From Eudoraea sp. (GTDB taxonomy: Bacteria > Bacteroidota > Bacteroidia > Flavobacteriales > Flavobacteriaceae): a stretch of DNA of 22,811 nt. Every line of letters starts with the position of its first letter. Within the stretch, counting starts at the first letter, position 1. The position numbers were made by a program, and so were the translations under genes. Below are positions 7,888 through 15,620 of this stretch, one piece after another. Below the pieces are notes generated by a model. It was not told the DNA's origin and did no database searches. It worked only from the letters and a program-made list of their open reading frames with translations. The stretch spans positions 1-22,811 of the forward strand of contig JABDQS010000171.1 in NCBI GenBank assembly GCA_013042125.1, given 5' to 3'.

Positions 7888-8961
7888 TTAGAAATCCTTC
7901 CAAGTGAGCTGTAAAAATCGAATGAAATTTTGATGCATGACATTTTCAATGTCTGCCTGCAAATATCCCCTGGCTACTAATAATTCCGGCACTTTTTGAA
8001 GATCGGCAATGGTTTCCAAATCAGCCGGACATTGCTCCTTGCCAAAACCACCATCAAGATCGGTTCCTAAACCTACATGAAGAGAATTTCCCGCAAGTTG
8101 ACAAATATGATCCAAATGATCTACCATGGTATCTAATGTTACACCCATGGCTTGCGGAGATGATTTTCCACGTACCCAATCAGGAACCATCATCCATGCA
8201 TCGAGTGCCAGCCCTATGACCCCACCTCTATTAATTAATTCCATTAGCTGTTTGTCTGAGAATTGACGGTTGTGATCCACAAGTGCTCTGCAATTATTAT
8301 GGCTCGCCCAAACAGGTCCGTTATAGACATCCATTGTTTCCCAAAAACTCTGATCACATAGATGGGTAGCGTCCAGGATAAGATTCAATCGCTCTATTTC
8401 ACGTAAAAGTTCTTTACCCTTTGTCCCAATTCCACCTGTGGAATTGGTTCCAAATGCATAGGTTCCGGGGCCGTAGTGTGCGGGCCCTATAGCTCTTAAA
8501 CCCTGCTCATGGGATTTCTCCAAATGCTCCAAAGTTACTATCGAATCTGCACCTTCGAGGCTAAGTATATACCCAATAGGCTTCTTCTTAGATGTAGCCT
8601 GTTTCCAGAGTTTAATATGGTCATCTAGTTGAGTGCCATTCGTAATTTGAATCATCTCCCCAATTGCCTCCATTTCTTTATACCATGCTAACTGACCCAT
8701 TGTTTGTGCCCTTGCCTGTTGCGGGGAATTCCAGCCGGGGAGGGGATTTGTTTTTTTTGAATAACGAGCTATTTGGGTGGCCACACAAATACCAATATTT
8801 CCTTCTCGCAAGGCATGCAGTGAGACCGTATTTTTACCACGATCTGGTTTGTCTTTCATCCCTTCTTCGCCCTTTCGGATCTCACTCACAGTGCAACTAA
8901 GATCCCGATTCCATTCCAGGGCGTTCATGGCAAGATCTAAATGTGCGTCAAATATGAGCAT
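7888..8961 (-). CDS. Membrane dipeptidase-like zinc peptidase (M19 family)
   Basis: This 357-aa metallopeptidase belongs to the renal dipeptidase family. The dinuclear zinc ligands seen in human DPEP1 all have counterparts: HLD (H7, D9), EGAD (E136), DATHLCD (H200), ASHNNCRAL (H221), and the catalytic-side aspartate region GLGTDLDGGFG (297-307). No signal peptide or lipobox is visible, so the protein is probably cytoplasmic, unlike the membrane-anchored mammalian enzyme. M19 enzymes hydrolyse dipeptides and commonly accept a D-residue at the C-terminal position. It is the last gene of a four-gene minus-strand operon (9-bp gap from the preceding gene) with a D-amino-acid PLP enzyme, a RidA protein and a GntP permease. 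A likely job is to release D-amino acids from imported dipeptides. Convergent with the HEPN-like gene. Confidence 0.93.
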   Translation of the reverse strand: MLIFDAHLDLAMNALEWNRDLSCTVSEIRKGEEGMKDKPDRGKNTVSLHALREGNIGICVATQIARYSKKTNPLPGWNSPQQARAQTMGQLAWYKEMEAIGEMIQITNGTQLDDHIKLWKQATSKKKPIGYILSLEGADSIVTLEHLEKSHEQGLRAIGPAHYGPGTYAFGTNSTGGIGTKGKELLREIERLNLILDATHLCDQSFWETMDVYNGPVWASHNNCRALVDHNRQFSDKQLMELINRGGVIGLALDAWMMVPDWVRGKSSPQAMGVTLDTMVDHLDHICQLAGNSLHVGLGTDLDGGFGKEQCPADLETIADLQKVPELLVARGYLQADIENVMHQNFIRFLQLTWKDF

Positions 8962-8970
8962 AGGAATAAT

Positions 8971-10083
8971 TTATATAACCAGGCTGTGGTCCCTGGCGGC
9001 AACTTTCCAGGAACCGGTTACCTTGCCATTCGTTACCGTATGTGTTTTTGGATATTTTGCGACCGTAGGACAAATATGCATGGGTACTGCGTAGAAAGTA
9101 TCACCAACTTCTGCAACTTTGCCTGGCGGGCAACGTAGTACTAAATGTTCTTCACTCTGTCCTGTTTGCTCGCAATCTTCCAATCCAAATATTTTAACCC
9201 TGGGAAAATCCATTTCCGGCGCGATCGATTTATGTCCGAGGTCCAGACAAATTATATTCGGTTTTGGTTTACTGATGACCCTGGTAAGTAAAACTGCGGC
9301 ATGTAAGAATTTCATGTCCTGAAACGAGCTGGAATAACGTTCATCCCATAAGAGCGTGGTTCCGGGGCTGACTTCCACTTCCTGCCTTTGAGCATGTATA
9401 GGAAAGGTGGGAGAACCTCCCATTACGATAGTTTTAACCGTAATCCCTTTCATTTCCAATTCGGTTTTGAAATTTAAAACCAGTTCAAAAGCTGCATCGC
9501 ATACTTTTTTACGATCATCTATAATGGGCTCCCTGATATGTCCGTCATAGGAGTGAAGTCCTCCAAAGATCAGATTCGGATCTTTCGTAATTAGTTGACA
9601 TAAGTTAATTGCGTTATTATTTGGTTCTATTCCCGTACGGTTCATTCCAGTATTGAGGTCGAGAAATAACGGAACTTTAATTTCTTTGGTGGCGGCCTTT
9701 TGGGAAATAAGTGTAACAATATGTGTATTATCTACTATTGTTGAAAAGGCAGACTCAGGAAATTGATCTATTAATTCGAAAAATCGGGTAATATTTGCAC
9801 CTACAGGTTGTATGGCCAATAGAATATCCTTGGCAGCGCATTGCCCCAAAAGCTCTGCTTCAGCAATTGTTGCACATTTGAATTTTTGTATTCCATAGGC
9901 CATCTGCATATCAATTATTTCCCTGGTCTTATGTGTTTTGATATGTGGCCTGAGGCGTTCAGGATTTCCTGTCATTTCCACCATCAATTGAATATTTTTT
10001 TCAATTCTCTCAGGATACACCAAAAGAGTTGGTGAGACAATCTTATCTGCATTTTCTAGCTGATACCAGGCCAAGTCATTCAT
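8971..10083 (-). CDS. D-serine dehydratase / D-threonine aldolase-like PLP enzyme
   Basis: This 370-aa fold-III (alanine-racemase-like) PLP protein has RPHIKTHKT near its N-terminus; K49 is the expected PLP lysine. The C-terminal metal site reads MHICPTVAKYP. A His-x-Cys pair there is what I recall binding zinc in eukaryotic-type D-serine dehydratase, whereas bacterial D-threonine aldolase has His-x-Asp. The open frame reaches 10119, but that start would overlap the upstream RidA gene by 26 bp. ATG 10081-10083 (MNDLAWYQLENAD) gives a 10-bp gap and a normal N-terminus. Third gene of the GntP-RidA-PLP-M19 operon. A dehydratase would yield 2-aminoacrylate, the classic substrate problem solved by RidA, which favours D-serine or a 3-hydroxy-D-amino acid over an aldolase substrate. 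Exact substrate not proved. Confidence 0.88.
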   Translation of the reverse strand: MNDLAWYQLENADKIVSPTLLVYPERIEKNIQLMVEMTGNPERLRPHIKTHKTREIIDMQMAYGIQKFKCATIAEAELLGQCAAKDILLAIQPVGANITRFFELIDQFPESAFSTIVDNTHIVTLISQKAATKEIKVPLFLDLNTGMNRTGIEPNNNAINLCQLITKDPNLIFGGLHSYDGHIREPIIDDRKKVCDAAFELVLNFKTELEMKGITVKTIVMGGSPTFPIHAQRQEVEVSPGTTLLWDERYSSSFQDMKFLHAAVLLTRVISKPKPNIICLDLGHKSIAPEMDFPRVKIFGLEDCEQTGQSEEHLVLRCPPGKVAEVGDTFYAVPMHICPTVAKYPKTHTVTNGKVTGSWKVAARDHSLVI

Positions 10084-10093
10084 ATTTGATAAT

Positions 10094-10558
10094 TCAATGT
10101 AGTTGAAACATAGCTTCAATTTCGACAGGTATATTTCCGGGAAGTATCATCCCCACGGCACTTCGAACACCTACGCCAAGATCGTTCCCAAAAATATCGG
10201 CCATCAGCTCACTAAAACCATTGATGACCAGAGGTTGCTGGCCAAAATCGGGCGCAGAATTAACCATGCCCAACACCTTAACCACCCGTTTGATCTGATC
10301 AATACTTCCAAAGTGTGTTTGAATGGTAGAAAGCATAGCAAGGCCAACTTGTTCTGCGGCCAACTTGCCTTGTCCCAGGTTCATATCATCTCCTACTCTC
10401 CCGGTGATAAAAGTACCATCATTTTGCATAGGACCTTGCCCTGAGACGTAGAGAAATCCATCCACGACCAATACGGGTTTATACAGGCCTGCCGGTGGCG
10501 GAGCCGGAGGTAAAATCAATCCAAGTTCTTTCAGACGTTGTGAAGGAGTTTTATCCAT
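10094..10558 (-). CDS. RidA (YjgF/YER057c/UK114) family enamine/imine deaminase-like protein
   Basis: This 154-aa protein has the family signatures LYVSGQGP (36-43), GVRSAVGMILPGNIPVEIEA (130-149) and the conserved arginine R132 expected to hold the substrate carboxylate. It is somewhat longer than E. coli RidA (128 aa), like other family members of about 150 residues. RidA proteins hydrolyse 2-aminoacrylate/2-iminopropionate to 2-oxoacid and ammonia, protecting PLP enzymes. It starts 8 bp after the GntP permease gene and ends 10 bp before the D-serine dehydratase-like gene, so all are surely co-transcribed. The pairing suggests it finishes the dehydratase reaction, giving pyruvate if the substrate is D-serine. 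Confidence 0.92.
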   Translation of the reverse strand: MDKTPSQRLKELGLILPPAPPPAGLYKPVLVVDGFLYVSGQGPMQNDGTFITGRVGDDMNLGQGKLAAEQVGLAMLSTIQTHFGSIDQIKRVVKVLGMVNSAPDFGQQPLVINGFSELMADIFGNDLGVGVRSAVGMILPGNIPVEIEAMFQLH

Positions 10559-10566
10559 AATTATCG

Positions 10567-11883
10567 TTATATAAATTGGTTTAAAATCAAGATTCCAATA
10601 AGGCCCACCACCCCAACGGTGGTCTCCATAAGCGTCCAGCTGCGTAAGGTATCCTTAACAGAAAGGTTAAAATACCCTTTGAACAACCAAAAACCACTGT
10701 CGTTCACATGAGAGAGCATCAAACTCCCTGAACCTATGGCGAGGACCATCAATTCCGGGCTTACTCCGGTAACATTGATCAGGGGTAAGACAATACCCGC
10801 AGCTGTAAGACCGGCAACTGTTGCCGATCCCACACAAACCCGGATCACTGTAGCAATAAGCCATGCCAAAAACAAAGGGGATAAGGAAGAATCTTTAAGC
10901 AGATCGGCAATATACTGACTAACACCACTATCAATCAGCACTTGCTTTAATGCCCCTGCTCCGGCAATAATTAAAAGCACCATTGTAATTCCAGAGATCG
11001 AATCACCTACAGATTTCATCACCTCTGTCATTTTTTTTCCTCGTCTTAATCCTAAGGTATAGATGGCCACTAGAACAGAAATAAGCATGGCAATCACGGG
11101 ATTTCCTAAAAAAGCAATTATATCTTTAAATAGATAGTCGGCAGGAAAGAAAAGATCGGCTATAGTAGCCAAGGCTATGAGTATAATGGGTAATAGGGCC
11201 GTAAAAATGCTAATACCCATACTTGGCATTTCCTCATCTGTCAGAATTCTGGGATTTACAAATTCTTTTAAGGGGGTTGCATTAATATTTTTTAGAGTTC
11301 GGGCAAATAATGGTCCTCCTATGATGATCGCGGGTATCGCCACTATCATACCATAAATTAACGTTTTACCAATATCTGCATTGAACATTACGGTAATAGC
11401 CGTAGGCGCAGGATGGGGTGGAAGGTAGCCGTGCGTAACGGAAAGAGATGCCAGCATAGGCAAGCCAACATATAGCAGGGGTAAGCCAGTTGCGGCTGCG
11501 ACCGTAAAAACCAAGGGTACCAGAATAACAAATCCAACAGAATAGAATAAGGGGATGCCCACAATAAACCCCGTAAGGACGACTGCCCATTGAATATACT
11601 TTCGACCAAATTTTTCGATCAATTTGGATGTAATTCGCTGTGCGGCACCACTGTCGGCAACTAATTTGCCAAGCATGGCCCCAAATCCAAGTATCATCAC
11701 CAGAAACCCGAGCGTGTTGCCAATTCCATTTTCGATAGAGGAAACAACCGTTTCAAGATCCATACCCTCGGCAATGCCCACGAATAATGAGACCAGGATA
11801 AAAGTTATAAAAGGATTGAGTTTAAAACGGGCTATCAGTAAGAATAAAATAAGGATCCCGATAATAACAATAACTAAAGGCAT
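10567..11883 (-). CDS. GntP-family proton symporter (gluconate / D-serine DsdX type)
   Basis: This 438-aa polytopic inner-membrane permease begins with a hydrophobic helix (PLVIVIIGILILFLLIARF). It carries the GntP hallmark THGYLPPHPAPTAI (150-163) and about a dozen hydrophobic segments. Family members import gluconate, related sugar acids or, in DsdX, D-serine. No gluconate kinase or dehydratase gene is nearby. The downstream genes are a D-amino-acid PLP enzyme, RidA and a dipeptidase, so a D-serine-like or other small hydroxy-acid/amino-acid substrate is the better inference. First gene of the operon; the 103-bp gap to the divergent aminotransferase-like gene must hold both promoters. I could not pick out a convincing -33/-7 pair there. 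Confidence 0.93.
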   Translation of the reverse strand: MPLVIVIIGILILFLLIARFKLNPFITFILVSLFVGIAEGMDLETVVSSIENGIGNTLGFLVMILGFGAMLGKLVADSGAAQRITSKLIEKFGRKYIQWAVVLTGFIVGIPLFYSVGFVILVPLVFTVAAATGLPLLYVGLPMLASLSVTHGYLPPHPAPTAITVMFNADIGKTLIYGMIVAIPAIIIGGPLFARTLKNINATPLKEFVNPRILTDEEMPSMGISIFTALLPIILIALATIADLFFPADYLFKDIIAFLGNPVIAMLISVLVAIYTLGLRRGKKMTEVMKSVGDSISGITMVLLIIAGAGALKQVLIDSGVSQYIADLLKDSSLSPLFLAWLIATVIRVCVGSATVAGLTAAGIVLPLINVTGVSPELMVLAIGSGSLMLSHVNDSGFWLFKGYFNLSVKDTLRSWTLMETTVGVVGLIGILILNQFI

Positions 11884-11986
11884 GGTTCTACTTTGGCAGT
11901 TACTAGAATAGTTGAAGTACTAAATATACAATTTGAATAAACAAATAAGGGATCTATTTTTTATCTTGTAGTACAATCTCAGCCAA

Positions 11987-13249
11987 ATGGACAAAAGATC
12001 ATTTTTACGAAAAATAGGGCAGGCAGCAGTAATTACGCCTTTTTTACCTTATCATCTTACGGCGGGATCACCTAAAACAGCGACACCTTATGACGTAGCT
12101 AATGAAGATGAGTTTTGGCAACGTATACGGGTAGATTACGCTCTTAAACCAGATTATATCAACCTGGAAAACGGCTATTACAATATTGCTCCCATTCCAA
12201 CCATAGAGAAATTTCATAAGCATATTGAACAAGTGAACTATGAAGGCTCCTATTATATGCGGACAGTACAATGGGACAACAAGAAGCGTATAGCAAACCG
12301 CTTAGCCGATTTGGTGGGATGTAATTCTGATGAATTGATCATTACAAGGAACACAACGGAATCTCTTGATATGATCATAGGAGGTTATCCATGGAAGGCA
12401 GGCGATGAGGCCATTTTTGCAGTTCAGGACTATGGCGCAATGCGGGAGCATTTTAAGTTAACTGCAAAACGATATGGAATCGTAAACAAAACAGTATCAA
12501 TACCAAACCACCCCAAATCTGATGAAGAATTAGTGGCCCTGTATGAATCCCAGATCACTCCCAAAACCAAATTACTGATGGTATGCCATATGGTAAATAT
12601 TACCGGCCACATAATGCCCATACGAAAGATCTGTGATATGGCTCATAAACATGGAGTAGAGGTTATGGTAGACGGTGCACATTGTGTAGGACATATCAAA
12701 GTAAATATTTCCGAGCTGCAGTGTGATTATTATGGTTCCAGTCTCCATAAATGGCTGAGTACCCCCTTAGGAGCCGGAATTCTCTTTGTGGCTAAAAAGA
12801 ACATTCCAAAGATATGGCCACTCCTGGCAGAACATCACCGGGAGGAAGATGATATTGGGAGACTTAATCACATTGGCACCCATCCGGTGCATACAGATCT
12901 TACAATAAATGATGCTTTGGACTATCTGGATCTGATAGGACTTGAAAGAAAGGAACAGCGATTGAGATTTTTACAACGATATTGGTCAGACAACCTCCGG
13001 GGAACAAAGAATGTGATCATAAACACCCCCGTTGAAGCGCATCGCAGTTGTGGGATTGCTAATGTGGGAATTGACGGAATGAAACCCTCAGATCTTGCAA
13101 AGACCTTACTTGACGAGTTTAAAATATTTACGGTAGCTATAGATCAAAACAATGTGAAAGGCTGCAGAATAACGCCTAATGTATATACAACCACTAAAGA
13201 ATTAGATCATTTTATCTACGCAATTAGGACCATGGCAGAACGTGTCTAA
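11987..13249 (+). CDS. Class-V aminotransferase-fold PLP protein (isopenicillin-N epimerase-like) with Tat-like signal
   Basis: This 420-aa fold-I PLP enzyme has VDGAHCVG (D229 to the pyridine nitrogen, H232) and SLHKWLSTPLGAG with the Schiff-base lysine K255. It most resembles the isopenicillin-N-epimerase / cysteine-desulfurase-like branch of class V. The first 25 residues (MDKRSFLRKIGQAAVITPFLPYH) look like a Tat signal with KR in place of RR, then a modest hydrophobic stretch. Export of a folded, cofactor-loaded protein by Tat is consistent. It is divergent from the GntP operon, suggesting a shared substrate, possibly racemisation, epimerisation or cleavage of an amino-acid compound in the periplasm. 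The exact reaction cannot be read from sequence. A desulfurase is less likely, as no mobile cysteine loop was recognised. Confidence 0.85.
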   Translation: MDKRSFLRKIGQAAVITPFLPYHLTAGSPKTATPYDVANEDEFWQRIRVDYALKPDYINLENGYYNIAPIPTIEKFHKHIEQVNYEGSYYMRTVQWDNKKRIANRLADLVGCNSDELIITRNTTESLDMIIGGYPWKAGDEAIFAVQDYGAMREHFKLTAKRYGIVNKTVSIPNHPKSDEELVALYESQITPKTKLLMVCHMVNITGHIMPIRKICDMAHKHGVEVMVDGAHCVGHIKVNISELQCDYYGSSLHKWLSTPLGAGILFVAKKNIPKIWPLLAEHHREEDDIGRLNHIGTHPVHTDLTINDALDYLDLIGLERKEQRLRFLQRYWSDNLRGTKNVIINTPVEAHRSCGIANVGIDGMKPSDLAKTLLDEFKIFTVAIDQNNVKGCRITPNVYTTTKELDHFIYAIRTMAERV

Positions 13250-13310
13250 GATCCCTGCAAGAAAGGCATTTACTTTTGTGGTTTATAAGTGTTGTGTTGG
13301 TTCTTTAACC

Positions 13311-13353
13311 TGATAAAAATCATAGTATTTCAGTGCTAAGAGCAATACTTTTG
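13311..13353 (+). promoter_or_regulatory. Predicted doxX-operon promoter with FNR-like box
   Basis: TGATAAAAATCA (13311-13322) is a perfect TGAT-N4-ATCA palindrome. The 13-mer TGATAAAAATCAT also occurs ahead of korA. Exactly 23 bp downstream is TACTTTTG (13346-13353), a full match to TAnnTTTG. No -33 TTTG is visible between. The predicted leader to the DoxX ATG is about 75 nt. Confidence 0.75.
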
Positions 13354-13431
13354 AGCGTTTTCAAAATTACTTCTATCAACTACTCCTAAGCGTTGTTGAA
13401 GGCATATCTATGAACTTAAAATTATAAAATA

Positions 13432-13926
13432 ATGACTGGGACACTTCAAAATGAATCGCTCACCAAGAGTTTGGTGTTTTTACGGATCCTGATAGGATGG
13501 CATTTCCTTTACGAAGGAGTGATTAAACTTTTTAATCCGGACTGGACAGCATTTGCCTATCTAGCTACAGCTCAGGGACCTTTTGATTGGCTGTTCATCT
13601 CCCTCACAAATGAAGCAGTGATTGGGTGGGTAGATACCCTGAATATGATTGCGCTTATTTTCGTTGGAATAACGCTCATCATGGGGTTTTATGAAAAATT
13701 GGGTGCATTGGCCGGCATAGTGCTATTGGGCATGTATTATTTTGCACATCCTCCATTTCCCTGGTTAGAGCAAGTTAATGTTGAAGGAAGTTATTGGTTT
13801 GTAAATAAGAACCTGATTGAAATAGCCGCATTATGGGTTCTATATCAATTTCCCACAGGATTTTATTTTGGTTTGGGTTATTTAAAAAGTCAAAGAATAA
13901 ACACTGCAAAAACACCACAATTATGA
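13432..13926 (+). CDS. DoxX-family inner-membrane protein
   Basis: This 164-aa protein has about four hydrophobic segments, beginning with SLVFLRILIGWHFLYEGVIK, the usual first helix of DoxX proteins (R..lG..f..eG..K). Another starts at MIALIFVGITLIMG. DoxX proteins are small quinone/redox-associated membrane proteins; one is the large subunit of an archaeal thiosulfate:quinone oxidoreductase. Its TGA stop overlaps the ATG of the next gene (ATGA at 13923-13926), so the two are translationally coupled. The pair suggests a membrane partner, perhaps an electron-transfer anchor, for the exported oxidoreductase. It sits behind an FNR-like box. The precise reaction is unknown. Confidence 0.88.
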   Translation: MTGTLQNESLTKSLVFLRILIGWHFLYEGVIKLFNPDWTAFAYLATAQGPFDWLFISLTNEAVIGWVDTLNMIALIFVGITLIMGFYEKLGALAGIVLLGMYYFAHPPFPWLEQVNVEGSYWFVNKNLIEIAALWVLYQFPTGFYFGLGYLKSQRINTAKTPQL

Positions 13927-15506
13927 AATGGACAAGACGTGATGTATTAAAAGGTTTAGGTGGTTTACCCATTTTAGGATCTATCTGGTGGGCTGGAACT
14001 GCAAATGCATTGGTAAAAAGCAAAGACCGCTCTGAGATATTAGAACAATTAAAAATTCAACCCTCTTTAACCTCTGCACTTCCAGAGATAGGAGGAGCAC
14101 CAATTCGTATAGGAATCATAGGGTTTGGTATCAGGGGAGAACAACTTTGCAGGGCCTTGGGATTTGCAACACAGGACTGGTTAGAAGAGATGAAATTAGA
14201 GGAGGAACTTACCGGGAACACCCAATTGCAGGAATTTCTTGATCAGGAGAAATTAAATATTCAAATGAGCGCGGTCTGTGATGTCTTTGATGTAAAAGCC
14301 GAACATGTCATCGCTTCATTTTCTACACCAGAACATACCGTGAAACGATTTACTACCTATCAGGAAATGATACATAGTGGTGAGGTAGATGCCGTTATTA
14401 TTGCTACACCAGATCACTGGCATGCACCAATGGCAATAGAAGCACTTAACAATAATGTTCATGTGTATGTTGAAAAACCTATGACCCATACCATTGAGGA
14501 AACCTACCAACTTCAGGAAGCGGCTGAAAATTCAGAGGCACTGCTTATGGTAGGTCATCAACACAGGCAAACCCTGAGCTTTAAAACAGCTAGTGATATT
14601 GTTGAAAAGGGCGTTTTGGGCCACGTGTCCATGATACAGACGTTCACCAACAGGAACGATGATAATGGTGCATGGAATTATGATATCCACGAAAAAGCAA
14701 ATGAACAGACCATAGATTGGGACCTCTTTTTGGGAAGTGCCCCGAAGATCCCATTTAATAAAAACCATTTCTTCCGTTGGCGTAAATGGTGGGCGTATGG
14801 TTCCGGTTTATCTGGTGATCTGCTCACTCATGATTATGATCGATTAAATTGTGTATTGGGAATGGGAATACCATCTAGTATTACAGCTTCCGGTGGTATC
14901 TATACCCATAATGATGGTAGAAATGTACCGGATGTGCTGCAGGTAAATATGGAATTCCCTGATTTTAGTACTGGAAGTAGTCAGCCAAAAGGGAAGGAAA
15001 AAGGAATGACCTTTACCTATAGTGCAACTCTTGGAAATGGGTTTAACAGGCCCACAATTTTGATGGGCCATGATGCGTCCATGGAATTGGGGAACAATCT
15101 TACCGTATGGCCGGATGGTGGTTCTACGAAGTACGCAGCCATGCTAGAGGAGGAAAAAATGAAACCTAATGTACCGATCTATCATTATAATCCCGGAGCA
15201 AATATGCCAGATGCGGTTTCTTCTGCCACTTCTCAATACTTTGCAGATAAAGGGCTTATGTGGACCTATATAGATGGTGTTCGGGTTAATTCTACTTTCC
15301 TACATTTAAGGGAATGGTTAAGTGGTATACGCAACGGAGGCACTATGAGTTGTGGAATTAAAGAAGGTTTTGAAGAGGCTATTTCTGCGCATATGACCGG
15401 TTTGGCTTACAAACTTGGCAGGAGGATAGATTGGGATCATAAACAGCAACAAATTGTACCTATAGAAGGCATCAATTTTGATGAGGTACTATTATCTTCT
15501 ACCTGA
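13923..15506 (+). CDS. Tat-exported Gfo/Idh/MocA-family oxidoreductase
   Basis: This 527-aa protein starts at the ATG that overlaps the DoxX stop; an upstream in-frame ATG at 13833 lies inside doxX and is rejected. The N-terminus MKWTRRDVLKGLGGLP is a textbook twin-arginine signal followed by ILGSIWWAGTANAL. The NAD(P) Rossmann fold reads IRIGIIGFGIRG (61-72). It is followed by ATPDHWHAPMA (161-171) and VEKPMTH (183-189), the EKP motif of the family. Members act on sugars, inositols and related polyols, often with tightly bound NAD(P); Tat-exported ones are frequent in Bacteroidota. Coupling to DoxX suggests that a periplasmic enzyme hands electrons to a membrane component. Substrate unknown; no glycoside genes nearby give a hint. 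Confidence 0.92.
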   Translation: MKWTRRDVLKGLGGLPILGSIWWAGTANALVKSKDRSEILEQLKIQPSLTSALPEIGGAPIRIGIIGFGIRGEQLCRALGFATQDWLEEMKLEEELTGNTQLQEFLDQEKLNIQMSAVCDVFDVKAEHVIASFSTPEHTVKRFTTYQEMIHSGEVDAVIIATPDHWHAPMAIEALNNNVHVYVEKPMTHTIEETYQLQEAAENSEALLMVGHQHRQTLSFKTASDIVEKGVLGHVSMIQTFTNRNDDNGAWNYDIHEKANEQTIDWDLFLGSAPKIPFNKNHFFRWRKWWAYGSGLSGDLLTHDYDRLNCVLGMGIPSSITASGGIYTHNDGRNVPDVLQVNMEFPDFSTGSSQPKGKEKGMTFTYSATLGNGFNRPTILMGHDASMELGNNLTVWPDGGSTKYAAMLEEEKMKPNVPIYHYNPGANMPDAVSSATSQYFADKGLMWTYIDGVRVNSTFLHLREWLSGIRNGGTMSCGIKEGFEEAISAHMTGLAYKLGRRIDWDHKQQQIVPIEGINFDEVLLSST

Positions 15507-15557
15507 TATTTGTATGTAAAGTTCCACTAGGCTACTTACAATCAGGCATTTAAAAAC

Positions 15558-15600
15558 TGATAAATGTCATAGTAATTCTTTCGTATTGGTTTTAAATTTC
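15558..15600 (+). promoter_or_regulatory. Predicted tonB promoter with FNR-like box
   Basis: TGATAAATGTCA (15558-15569) is identical to the nifJ box, and the surrounding 19 bases match exactly. TAAATTTC (15593-15600) lies 23 bp downstream, a 7/8 match to TAnnTTTG. No proper -33 element is seen. The leader to the TonB ATG would be only about 15-20 nt. Confidence 0.68.
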
Positions 15601-15620
15601 ATGTATTAAAAGTCAATATC

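Noticed and set aside
10567..11883. Dedicated gluconate transporter
   Set aside because: No gluconate kinase or Entner-Doudoroff genes nearby; operon partners are D-amino-acid and dipeptide enzymes.
13833..13922. Longer N-terminus for the Gfo/Idh/MocA protein from ATG 13833
   Set aside because: The extra 30 codons lie inside doxX in another frame; starting at 13923 gives a textbook Tat signal and an ATGA overlap.
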